Source: Cladosporium sp. IMV 00045 (lineage: Eukaryota > Ascomycota > Dothideomycetes > Cladosporiales > Cladosporiaceae). Taken from it: 54,193 nt of DNA. Shown here piece after piece: positions 30,401 to 37,350 of the stretch. The notes beneath the pieces were generated by a model. The model was given only the letters and a program-made list of their open reading frames with translations. It was not told where the DNA came from and did no database searches. Position numbers and translations under genes: made by a program. Within the stretch, counting starts at the first letter, position 1; each line of letters starts with the position of its first letter. The stretch spans positions 1 to 54,193 of the forward strand of contig MSJI02000704.1 in assembly GCA_001931905.2 (NCBI GenBank), written 5' to 3'.

Positions 30401-33185
30401 AGAAGCTTTGGCACATGGATGCATTGTGGAAAAAGCCATCAAGGAACTTGGCGCAGGCGCTCACGTATGGAGTTGCTTTCGCACGTTCCGCGGCTTCTTC
30501 GTTGATCTCGCCTGCGGTAACGCGAGCGCTTGTCTCGAAAACGCCGTGCCCAGCGACAGCACGCACGCCACCAGCAACTTCAGCATCAGCGGCATCGCTG
30601 CCGGGCAACTTCCACATCTTGCCACCCATTGTCGATTGCTCGGCGAGACACTGAGTAACGGATCGCACCTTCTTGACCATTTTGACGACTGCAGCCAAGA
30701 TTTGTTCCTTGAGTTGTGGGTGGTGGCGAGAAAGCTCATCGAATGCGTTGCCGACAGTGGCAGCAGTCATCCCCTCATCCTCTAGGGCACGCACGTGGGC
30801 GGGAGAGACGAAAATGTCGAAGAACTTATCCAGAGCATTGGAAGTCTGGAACAACTTCATGCCATTCTCGTTCAAGCAGATTGCACCGAAGGCGGTGGGT
30901 ATGTCGCAAATGGTTTCACCAACAGGTAAGATGCCCTCAACCTTTGGGTGCTTGACTTGTCCGTTGACAACCTCCACCGGGTCAGGTTCGAAACTAACCT
31001 TGGGCTCGAAATCTGCAGGGACTTCATCGGGTAATGTGGATGTCGTGATTGTCTCCAGAATTCCTTTTGCAAGACCAGCCTCGGCGACGACCTGGAAACT
31101 GGTCGGCTCATTGTGGATGAAATTGCTGACCGTGTTGACCGCTCCAGACCACACATTTGAGCCAAACACTTTGGCACGCGAGATGACTGTGCGCAATGCC
31201 CCCAGCATCTGCGGCGAGTCGAGCAGATTCCGGAGCTCGCGATCGTGCACGCCTGAGTTGTGATCGAAGAGATGCACAATAAATCTGAACAGAACACGCA
31301 GAGTCGCTTGCTGGTAGTACGGGATGTCGTAGTCAATCACCTTCGATTTGTAGCTCGCTGGCATTCCTTGGCCCTTCTCCAAGCTCTCCAATGATGTGTC
31401 GACTTCGTACTTGGCAAGATCACTGAGAATATCGAGTCCCTTGAGCGCTGTCAAGGTTGGGAATGATGTGCTAATGTTGTGAATGTATGCGTCGAGGAAA
31501 CCAATGACCTTTTCCTGGTGGCGCTCTGCGCGTGCTGTGCGCAGAGTAAGCACCTCGATCTCGATGTCCATGACACCCGCTGCAAGCATTCTTTCGGCAT
31601 ATTTGGCTTGAGGGTTGGCCTGCGAGACAGTATCTACGAGAGTGAGTGTGGCTGTCCGCCAGTCAGTCTCCTTCAGCTCGAGCTCCGTGTCTGCATGATC
31701 TTCGAAGTGAAGCGTGGCAACAGCTTTACGAAGCTCGTAGTACAAGATACCATGGTTGACGGTGATGGCGAGAGCCTCGACAACCTCAGACCACTTGTTC
31801 TTCAAACGAACGAGCGCTTCGAGAGTTTGCAAGACAGTGGTCTCCAGATCGAGGTTCAGTACGCTCTGACCATTTGCCACCGGTTGCAAGAGGTCGCATA
31901 GCTGCTGTGCCAGATGGAACCTGCGCGGCTCCTCTGCATCCGCCTGCCCAATCTTCTCGTTGAATTTTGACTCGCCCACGGCATAGGCAAGGTTGGCAAT
32001 CGCAAGCAAGCGAGTTTCTAGAAGCAGTTGAACGGGCGGCTGAGGCGAGGCAAAAGCTTGCGCAATGCGAACACGGTTGAGAAGATCGTAATGAGATTCT
32101 TTGGGGACACTAGGAAGTGCTTCACGGACGAGTTGCCAAGCAGGAACTTCTGCAACTCGCGATGCTGGTAGTTGAAATGTCTTCGGGGCGTTTGTCGTGT
32201 CCGTCTCGCGCGACTTGACAGGGGTGTCACCGACATCGTTCGTGCTCTGGCTGCGGTCGCCAACGGGCGGCCGATCGCGGGATGGACCAAGAGCCGATGT
32301 TCTACGTACTGGCGTAGGAGAAACCGGTGCAGCTTCAGTGGGACTCGCCTGAGATGCATGTGTTTTTGTGGAGGTGGCGGGCTGGTCGTAGAAGGTGACA
32401 TTGACATTGGAGAGCTCACGTTTCAAGCTGCCAGATAGCGGCTCCTTTGCGAGTTTCGAGAGATCGGAGGGATTGAAGGATGATGCAGGGACCGACTTAT
32501 CCTTGCCCTTACCTGGCGTGATTGCTGAAACAGCGCTAGGTGGCTTGGGAAATGGCAGAGCCACCTTGTGCAGGTTGTCGAGATTGAAGTTATAGTGATT
32601 CGCAAGCAGCGTGGGCTGCATCTGCGGCGCGTTGTTCTTATAACGGGCAACTTGGTAGCGCTGTGCGAGACGCAACCCAAGCTTCAAAGCCGCCTTCAGC
32701 AGACTCAACGATGTAGTGTGCAGGAGATCATTAATGTGCCCACTGCTTGCGTACAAGCTGCGGTTCCCGCAGTGTTCGAGGAGCAGGCGGGTGAAGTATA
32801 CGATTGATTCAACAAGCTCACGGTCACCCTCTTCTGAGTATCCTGATGCATCCAGTTCTTGCTTCCGAGCGCCGGTACTTGGGTATGGCATGCCCTCCTC
32901 TTCGTCGCCCTTCTCCAGCAGTCTGCGCTCAAACGGCTGTGTCTGAAGGCCTTCTCGCAGGCCATACTCCTTGTTGAAGAGCTCGAGGATATGGTCGAAG
33001 CGATCCAGCAGGGGAATCCAGTGATATAAGTCGCCACGAGGCAAGGGCCATAAGCGCGGGAAGCTTGTGAGCTTCGAGGGGAGTTGATGGAGTGGCGTTG
33101 TTGTTGCGCTCTGCACAAACTCTGTGATGGCCGGAGAGATGGTAGCGGTGTGCCGCTCGGAAGGTGTTTTCTTGATCCTCCCCAT
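21489..33185 (-). CDS. TOM1: Giant HECT-domain E3 ubiquitin ligase, TOM1/HUWE1-like
   Basis: A single uninterrupted frame of 3898 residues. It transfers ubiquitin from an E2 through a catalytic Cys to substrates, in nucleus and cytosol. Order: N-terminal armadillo-like DUF908/DUF913 region (~residues 70-950), helical solenoid, a very acidic block (~2260-2480, long D/E runs) followed by a His run, an RF-type region, a Lys/Glu/Ala-rich coiled coil (~2695-2780), then three tandem LP-type ubiquitin-binding motifs (IEALPEEFRE, LDALPPDIQAE, INLLPEALQRE) as in HUWE1, and the HECT domain from ~3530. The catalytic Cys is in LPTSHTCFNQLDLP (codon 21593-21591, residue 3865), and the protein ends in an acidic/aromatic tail EYFGFA. 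Full length for the fungal family (yeast TOM1 is ~3270). No intron is needed, which is striking for 11.7 kb in an intron-bearing neighbourhood. Confidence 0.96.
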   Translation of the reverse strand: MGRIKKTPSERHTATISPAITEFVQSATTTPLHQLPSKLTSFPRLWPLPRGDLYHWIPLLDRFDHILELFNKEYGLREGLQTQPFERRLLEKGDEEEGMPYPSTGARKQELDASGYSEEGDRELVESIVYFTRLLLEHCGNRSLYASSGHINDLLHTTSLSLLKAALKLGLRLAQRYQVARYKNNAPQMQPTLLANHYNFNLDNLHKVALPFPKPPSAVSAITPGKGKDKSVPASSFNPSDLSKLAKEPLSGSLKRELSNVNVTFYDQPATSTKTHASQASPTEAAPVSPTPVRRTSALGPSRDRPPVGDRSQSTNDVGDTPVKSRETDTTNAPKTFQLPASRVAEVPAWQLVREALPSVPKESHYDLLNRVRIAQAFASPQPPVQLLLETRLLAIANLAYAVGESKFNEKIGQADAEEPRRFHLAQQLCDLLQPVANGQSVLNLDLETTVLQTLEALVRLKNKWSEVVEALAITVNHGILYYELRKAVATLHFEDHADTELELKETDWRTATLTLVDTVSQANPQAKYAERMLAAGVMDIEIEVLTLRTARAERHQEKVIGFLDAYIHNISTSFPTLTALKGLDILSDLAKYEVDTSLESLEKGQGMPASYKSKVIDYDIPYYQQATLRVLFRFIVHLFDHNSGVHDRELRNLLDSPQMLGALRTVISRAKVFGSNVWSGAVNTVSNFIHNEPTSFQVVAEAGLAKGILETITTSTLPDEVPADFEPKVSFEPDPVEVVNGQVKHPKVEGILPVGETICDIPTAFGAICLNENGMKLFQTSNALDKFFDIFVSPAHVRALEDEGMTAATVGNAFDELSRHHPQLKEQILAAVVKMVKKVRSVTQCLAEQSTMGGKMWKLPGSDAADAEVAGGVRAVAGHGVFETSARVTAGEINEEAAERAKATPYVSACAKFLDGFFHNASMCQSFCVNGGGEVILDLATSPSNPPDLVAYSVFSKMTTVVKRMCEEKPHLILPSLLARSQLALKNLKPLTDSSETGSYFKQYTDPSLAGSLPSEEGTTVIKALTAAHVLSHMLGRALLPNQNGRHGAINQIFTALNFTDVYVELIDSFGKLHSACLWENLELRGRLLDNEKWKNGTDPKPFSPRRINAEGFVEIPQSSNNSEGKTDNPKGLTASEIGETKAELFAFKNTRVIRYLVSQTPTGIESFFQNLGQVLISKRMSDLNTKQHAGLIADNLAKSALAELTVRKLGKVDEISELKYVGHVLHCITRLLLCSSRMADVHGGKETVTLVLLKFYYANGFETFEHHLKNFSNVLARTEKNDEAVETAAREGVSTILSFYNQIVHHKSVNEAAQSALISARGAENADFFVPNQFLVELRKVVLDTVTDVWRSDAIVHLGDHNVKTVIDILKTVLKAEGEERALSRNDKATRRISTAQPEFTLKNFNNIEKVKNAGFDGELAREALYRCSNHEAQATEYAALRKNHGVPRFRIPGGDKEPEASSTNDGTRSVEMRDAGAPSSGAPRPTSSSQEVPSSDQDMSEDENFGSLGALPEDLASSDLLAMTDRTQALSRMLGLSAPEAPSAQPPAEDTKRPFITVDDLDEARGTVRADIIDRCLEVLSSQPSITFELADLIQAAVAKSGEGANPKAEIGNTLVSSLLSLQGEEGPDSGDKISSYAHLVALIMQESDFFHSTLDELKDNFEAFINWIQLRPDQKAEDAPWIEMLLLIMERVLAEDEQPVEIEWSPPSMDEPLKPMPEPKIPEPIVPDETRSQLFTTIVDLLPKVGKNASLALSITRVLVILTRHREFANRMGEKMNMSRFFLMIRQLCGAVGEQLQSSFLLVLRHLIEDEETVRQIMKTEIKNAFESRPMRAVDTTSYVRNLYHLVLRDPKLFVDVTQELLEIPRFDGQPNRAQTLALKPAAKSEEKFKDSPEGKTQDEASAAQQAKTASSKAPALESTDGVMSFLLRELSSYREVEDKPAPKKQESKAPTSDETPATGDVEMSDATAADKPGEEKKEEKPLFKAEEHPIYIYRCFLLQCLSEILACYSRTKMEFINFSRKTETQPATPSKPRSGTLMYLLNVLLPTGSLEHKDDIAHRKRHVTSNWATTVLVALCSQTQETQHPRSANTQTQAEENPDILFVRRFVLDHAIKVYKDATTSPEPLDLRYSKLLAVADLFDRMLNAKPDRQSPINAAGFEKSRQQLGRLMYEKNLIAALTSSVAELDLNFPNAKRAVKHILVPLKTLTDLAVDLSQRAELSAAPGSSTEEDDIASDTSASEGDSEEEREQTPDLYRNSALGIYNAEEDDDDDEDDDEDDDEMEDYEGYDEEMEFDEEDGAAPGDVVSDDDEDDMEGMEEEMGPIEGLHGDRMEVEVIDGSDDDEEDDSGDEIDQSSEGEEDYDHDLEEVTGDEENASMGDDVEEADWEDEVDDYDDDDEEEAARHGGPLDHIAHVLGEPADGAAQDGVLQVDMGGDGEEDYFEDEMPPAEDEDDEEDEIDYDGDVVYEPEHEDEEMDEMGWEWDVPPPAVARGHHHHHRHNGGLGDFLDFMNADPMRPAPGRLHRGPGGMRGDEEGINPLLQRNRGPSIGGDRNGGATPPFLTRGARMGAGQNIIGDLVAAMNRGGGAPGELERISLNVDPRQLMGGRGQLPPVFAISARGGAQFVDIDPRRPWRDQIPGFGPGNSRGNASTEEGQAVDFRPTITSIRWQEEARMLFGGNKHHDKASRIIHSLLRALLPAAMEAKKVRDKEEAERKAAEEKAREEERKKAEAERKEREEREKKEREEREAKEAEEAAARAREAAEAAAQAPEGTQPTSMEGVEQDTATATGEPAAEQAPPRERVTINIRGRELDITELGIDREYIEALPEEFREDVIMGQFAERRAAERAEARQTGEAPSEISREFLDALPPDIQAELLASEARDRRQREQQEARRQQRAQQGEQAAQPQDMDQVDFLATLDPGLRQTVLMEQDADMINLLPEALQREARELMGDRPRHRPRMRDPRVINVPANGAQQEGAEETEERQRIRPVVQMLDKPGVATLLRLMFVSLHHRAKTSLHCILSDVCKNTQNRAEVISILLSILQDGTADVGAVERSFAQLSLRAKQLAGAKTPQPLKRSLTDQMVTPATELSPLNIVQQCLGTLNALSADNPKVQTFFLSEHETITSQKTKSAKKNKGKESKANKYPLNALLMLLDRKLITENTGVMETLAGLLSRVTHPLHLLTKKKDAEAKKEQEAEKKAIEEAKPTETAGDVPMQEGSAEAAAAGPSAGEQTSSTENPADEDKEASKPEPKKKKELEPPEVPEENIRLVINILACRECPSKTFSDTLDIIKHLTAIPGAKEIFGKELIRQAQELGQAIVVDLEDLAGQIGTAKTGVDLQGMALAKFSSSGSQQRRLLQVLIALDHLFDPKRMMGLQTTANGSVDPKLKEDILITLSESATFEKLWKNLSLCLGAIRQKGNMVNVATILLPLIETLFVVCRNSALKENNSSAVEVTSGSPQPETRMEDLFYNFTEEHRKILNELIRNNPKLMNGNLSILAKNSKVLEFDNKRNYFNRKLHTRPDRSQGTGTLSLAVRRDHVFLDSYKALYYKSGEEIKNGKLNIRFNGEEGIDAGGVSREWFAVMARQMFNPDYALFNPVASDRTTFHPNKLSGINEEHLSFFKFIGRVIGKALYEGRLLDAHFSRAVYRRMLGKSVSLKDMETLDLDYYRSLVWILENDITDVTFETFSAEIETFGVTETVDLVPGGRDIPVTEENKQEYVRLVVEHKLVKSVEDQLNHFLGGFHDIVPAELVSIFNEQELELLISGLPDIDVDDWKNTTEYHNYTATSPQIQWFWRAVKSFDEEERAKLLQFVTGTSKVPLNGFKELEGMNGFAKFNIHRDYSSKDKLPTSHTCFNQLDLPEYDSYEQLRQQLYTAVTAGNEYFGFA

Positions 33186-34179
33186 GATGGCGGCGGCCGT
33201 AAAGATTGCGCGACCGCGCTATGTAAGATCAGGCTACGGCGCCCAGTGTTTGCAGAAGCTCAACGACAGAGGTTTATCATGTGGGAATTTCGAAAGTCTC
33301 GAATGAAGTTTATGTCCAGGGGCTTTCGTAAGTCCAGTGAGGTGAAATGTGCCGTATGTGGTGGTGAACAAACAGCTGTATAAAGGCGGCGGAGTGAAGG
33401 AAGGTCTGAAACACAGCAGTGCAGGTGCTGCGAACGGATCTCTCCCGGGGTATCTGGCGAAATGAAGAGCGCGTGTACTGCCGTGCAGGTGCAGACAAGC
33501 CCCGCGAGTCGTATGCGAGTTGTTTTTTTGATGGAAAGGTTGTGTAGGAGAGGATGTAGGTGGAATATGAGTTTGCTTTGGCAGCAAGTCGGCCGTCACT
33601 GAGAGCTCGTGCACGGCTCGCTTCCTCAAACTTCCAAGATCGCTCTCGTTCGGGTGGCACTTCTGGCTGCTCAGCGGCATGACGTTTGCCGAACATGCGC
33701 GATCACGTGTAATCGTGCACAAGGCACCAAAAGGCAAGGGCTGACACGAGCGATCCAACGGTCGAACAAACTTCACATCATCGCCTGCTGCATTCACTTA
33801 CACTCACAGAGAAAACGAAAGAAAAGAAGAGAAAAGACAAGAAAAGAAAGACACGGAAAGAACAAATCTTGCATTCTCTATAACATCACAGTCTCTTGAT
33901 CTCACGAGTCATACGCGATTAAGAACGATAAGTGCCATTAAAAAGAAAAGGAACAATCAATCTATGTGGCCCTTCTAATAACTCCCTAAACTCCTTGCGC
34001 TAACATGATTGAGATTCTCGCCATATGATGCTATATATTGGCGGAAGAAAAGAAGATTCGTCACTCGTTTCTCCGGAACTTGTGTGAACTGCTACCATCA
34101 GACGTCAGCAAGCGCTCCCGTCAAATCTTGGTTGAGATGGCGAAGCTCACTCACCTTCAAATCATTCAGAGAAGAGTCA
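33186..34179. promoter_or_regulatory. Upstream region of the HECT ligase gene
   Basis: 994 bp. It includes a purine-rich run at 33808-33861 (pyrimidine-rich on the ligase strand), the kind of CT-rich tract common in filamentous-fungal promoters. The remaining open frames are short and unsupported. The 3' end of the lysine-rich gene is at 34180. Confidence 0.5.
33808..33861. repeat. Purine-rich tract
   Basis: About 54 bases almost only A and G (GAAAA/GAAAG units) about 620 bp upstream of the HECT ligase start, hence CT-rich on its coding strand. Such tracts are frequent in fungal promoters and can keep chromatin open. Confidence 0.7.
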
Positions 34180-34677
34180 TCACTTAGCCCGACCAGCCAG
34201 CACCTTGGCGCTGGGAACAGGAGTCCTGGACGACTTCCTGATGCCAACGGCAGCAGCGGCGCTGACCTCCGCCTGCTTCTCAGCTTGAGCAGCCGCCTTC
34301 TGCTTCTTGGTCACCCGCGGGACCGACGGAGGCGAGACGGTGCGCTTGCCCTTGCGCTTGCCTTTGCCCTTGGGCTTGGGCTTCGGCTTCGGCTTGCTGC
34401 TGCTGCTGCGCTTCTTGCGAGCAGCGACAACGCGCTTGTTGGGCCCTCTGGGCCGGCGCTGGTGCCTGCCCTGCCAGATCCATGCGGCATCCAGCCTGTC
34501 CGCGAAATCTCTGGCGCCCTTGTAGTGCATAGAGCTTATTGAGCTCTTGAGGAGGTCGATGGCGTCAAGTTGACCCCAGGACAGCATACTAGGGATCGTA
34601 TGAGCTTGCTTGAACTACCATCTGATGCGCCGAAAGAATACATACGTGTCAATGGCCTTGGAAGCTGACATTGCCAT
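34180..34677 (-). CDS. Small lysine-rich, probably nuclear protein, unknown function (two exons)
   Basis: Exons 34677-34646 and 34588-34180 give 146 residues. The 57-bp intron (GTATGT..CCCTAG) joins KAIDT to MLSWGQ. Residues ~1-55 look like a compact helical module (SKAIDTMLSWGQLDAIDLLK, then HYKGARDFADRLDAAWIWQG) with two conserved-looking Trp. The rest is basic and disordered, with RRPRGPNKR, an alternating KPKP/KGK stretch of ~20 residues and PRVTKKQK, resembling histone H1-like or nucleolar tails. I do not recognise the family. It is divergent from another lysine-rich gene at 35252 with 574 bp between them. The start could also be the ATG two codons downstream (34671). A DNA/RNA-binding role is a guess from charge alone. 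Confidence 0.65.
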
Positions 34678-35251
34678 GTTGTCAGGATGTTGGTTTGGGT
34701 GATGGTTTGCTTGTGGTGTTATCAAATGCTCCCTGGTTTGGGGGCGATTTGGGATATCTGGGAAGCAGATGGGATGCTGGAGGGAATTGCATGGTCATTT
34801 ATTCAGCACTCGTCCCAGAATGAGCATTTGACTTTGGACATTATACGGTTCTGAGGACATCAACCATCTATCGCGTACGCGCAGGCCCATCTCATGTCCT
34901 ATTGCCATGTCTCTATTACCTTACTATTCACTTATTACCCGGCTTCTGGCCAATCAGAAAAGCTCGTCTCACGTGAGCTTAAAGCTAGCCGAAAGCTTCA
35001 CGTACAACGCCGCCTATCCGAACAGACTGACCTTCAGTAGCGTCTTGCACTGGTCATCCGATTAATTTGCGCGACGCGGGCAAAGTTCCATCCATTACCA
35101 ACTGACAAACAAGCACATCCACGCCAACAAGGTCTTTGTCCCAATCGTGACTTCCGCATTCGCTGACAAAAGCAATATCGCTTGCTGCACACTCGCCATC
35201 TCGCTCTGCAACTACCTAACACACCGATCGCAAGCGCGACCATCATTAGCA
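34678..35251. promoter_or_regulatory. Shared promoter of two lysine-rich genes
   Basis: 574 bp between divergent start codons. It contains CACGTGAG near 34970, TTGGCCAAT-like sequence (GGCCAATCAG) near 34948-34957 that includes a CCAAT box, and AGCTTCACGT near 34993. The CCAAT box is the most credible site. Confidence 0.4.
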
Positions 35252-36301
35252 ATGCCGCCAAAACTCAGGATCAAGCCTCCGTCGCCGGTCGCATCAACCC
35301 CAGCGACGACTCCAACCACAGCTACCGATTTTGAACAAACGGCTCAGCGAGAGAACCACCTCACGGACAGCATGTTATTCAAAAAGCGCACCTCACCACC
35401 CCCTAAGAAGAAACCACGCAAACCGAAGGTCGCAGCAAAAAAGTCTGGCGACAAGAAAAACGATGAAGTTCAATTACTCACTCCCGAGTCGATGACTGAC
35501 GAGGTCGCCACGGACGTCACGAATAAGGCTACGAAGCAAGGGGTAAAGGGTCAACCCAACAAGGCAACGGCACGCAAGCGCAAAGCAGATGACACAGAAA
35601 GCGACCGCAACTTAGCTTCAGCACCTACTAAGCGCAAGAAAGCACTTCCTAAACCCAAACCGAAGACGCCGACGTTCGTCGTCGACTCCGACGAAGATGA
35701 GCCGCCACCGGCATCACTGGAACCTACTGCGCTTGTACACCCCCCGCCTTCCCTGTCTGATCCAGCGAAGAATGAGACTCGCGCACCTCCGAAACTTGCA
35801 AAGCCATTGCCTCCCCTTTTCAATGCAGTCAAATCCAACATCCACTCTCCTCCCAAGATCGCTCAGTCTCCGCCCTCGCCTCCAATCCCCGATGCGGTGA
35901 AGCACAAAATCCGCGCTGTGAAGACTTTCCTCGACTCTCATAAACCATCCATCCCGCCCATCGGCCAAGGCAATGGCACCCGCCTTGTGCACGAGCTAGA
36001 CCTGCTCGCAGCGCTTATCATTCTCTGCGTCGACTACCAGCTCGACATCTCGACGCAGACGCTTTCTCTTGACGCCGCTCGTGAGATGGTCCTCCACAGG
36101 CACGGGATAAACGAAGTGAGCGTGGATTTCGACAAGGCGTGTGAAATTGAGCAGATGGTGCAAGACAAGGTGAGACTCGTACGGGGCGCGGAGAACTTGA
36201 AGAGGTTCAATATCGTGATGGTAGAGGTCGACATGTTGCTGGCGCAAAGGAAGAAGCTGGCCGTTGACGGCTTTCCGACGGCTGGGTTCAGAGTTTATTG
36301 A
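35252..36301 (+). CDS. Disordered basic protein with internal repeats and a helical C-terminal domain, unknown function
   Basis: Single exon, 349 residues from ATG 35252 (the frame is open further upstream to 35147, but MPPKLRIKPP is the natural start). The N-terminal half is disordered, with P/T/K-rich sequence and nuclear-localisation-like clusters (PPPKKKPRKPKVAAKK near residue 50, KRKKALPKPKPK near 130) followed by an acidic VVDSDEDEPPP. Residues ~168-225 contain about 2.5 degenerate copies of a ~22-residue motif built on (D/N)A(V/K)K-x-x-I/T-x-x-PPK-(L/I)-A-x-P. The C-terminal ~115 residues are compact and helical (LVHELDLLAALIILCVDYQL, DKACEIEQMVQDKVRL). No known domain is recognised. 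It is divergent from the lysine-rich gene at 34677. Probably nuclear. Confidence 0.72.
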   Translation: MPPKLRIKPPSPVASTPATTPTTATDFEQTAQRENHLTDSMLFKKRTSPPPKKKPRKPKVAAKKSGDKKNDEVQLLTPESMTDEVATDVTNKATKQGVKGQPNKATARKRKADDTESDRNLASAPTKRKKALPKPKPKTPTFVVDSDEDEPPPASLEPTALVHPPPSLSDPAKNETRAPPKLAKPLPPLFNAVKSNIHSPPKIAQSPPSPPIPDAVKHKIRAVKTFLDSHKPSIPPIGQGNGTRLVHELDLLAALIILCVDYQLDISTQTLSLDAAREMVLHRHGINEVSVDFDKACEIEQMVQDKVRLVRGAENLKRFNIVMVEVDMLLAQRKKLAVDGFPTAGFRVY

Positions 36302-36514
36302 GGTTCATCATGACTCTGTGCATATTACTCGACTGGACACAGATATGACGGGCAAACCAGACCTTCAAAAGTGTCTAGAGATACGATCTCTGTGCATTCA
36401 AATGGGATCACGAAGAACGAAAAGTTAGGTATAATACAGTTCTCTCAGGGCGCAAGTAAGAGAATAGCTAAGCATTCAATACAAAGACGCAGCCTTCACC
36501 ATGCATTGTCCCGC

Positions 36515-36941
36515 TCACACGCCCTTTCCACCTCTCTCATCTTCCATTCCAATCTGCACAGGCGACTCGGGGAACTCTTGCTTAGCCTTGCTCTTGGAGT
36601 TCGTCTCGTCCTTCTCACGGGTCGCTTGTCCGCCTACGTCGTTTTTCTTCCCCCTGATATACCGTTAGCTTCGAGGCTTCTCACCAGATGTAACTAATCA
36701 AAAAGTATCCGGCCACATACTCTTGTCCCTTCGCACTGTTGTCCGACTGCACGTCCAAGGTATCGTCTTTGCGCGTGGTGTGCTGGGAGTCGGGGAATTG
36801 GTCCGTCTTGGGCTTGTAGTTGTTTATTTGTCTTGAAGCTGAGAGGCTGAAAGGGCGTGCGGTGGCAGGCTTGGAGAGGGTGGTTGTGCTACGCAAGGTG
36901 CTCGTGATGGCACGGCGGGAGAAGGTGAGGAAGTCGGCCAT
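36515..36941 (-). CDS. Small mitochondrial-type protein, unknown function (two exons)
   Basis: Exons 36941-36721 and 36653-36515 give 119 residues. The 67-bp intron (GTATGT..GCTAAC..ATCAG) joins SAKGQE to GKKNDVGG. Residues 1-37 (MADFLTFSRRAITSTLRSTT, then TLSKPATARPFSLSASRQ) are rich in R, S, T and A without acids after Asp3, a good mitochondrial presequence, with cleavage likely near the FSLSASRQ segment. The mature part is hydrophilic and disordered, ending in ESPVQIGMEDERGGKGV. A seven-codon longer start at 36962 is possible. The family is not recognised; its general plan (presequence plus short charged tail) is that of small fungal matrix proteins. It converges with the gene ending at 36301. 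Confidence 0.62.
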
Positions 36942-37350
36942 GTTTGAGGTGATGGTTTTCAATGGATATCGGAAAAGATGGGAGTATTGTTTTGGTGAAG
37001 TTATTGTGAACAGGTGAGAAGACGGGAGCTCACGTACTTACACTAAGGTGTAGACATTCGAAGACGATCACCGCAGGTCTCACAAGAATGCTTTAAGCAT
37101 GCGACGTAAATGAGCGTCATTGATCGAGAGTTTATGATGTGATGGGTGATGGAGATCGCCAGGGTGGAGCGCAAGATTTGCGGAGGCGGATGCTGCCGAT
37201 GCTCATCCAAACCGCTCTTACATGTGACCATCAAGTTGCCTCATCACACTTTTCAATTAATTGTGTAGAATGTAAGGTAAGGTACATTATCATTTGCATA
37301 CCATTGACCCATGTGATATATCCCGATGTATTTCTCGATCTAGTGCACAT
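36942..37350. other. Upstream region of small mitochondrial-type gene
   Basis: 409 bp between that gene's start and the stop of the arylsulfotransferase-like gene. AT-rich in its right half; nothing specific recognised. Confidence 0.5.
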
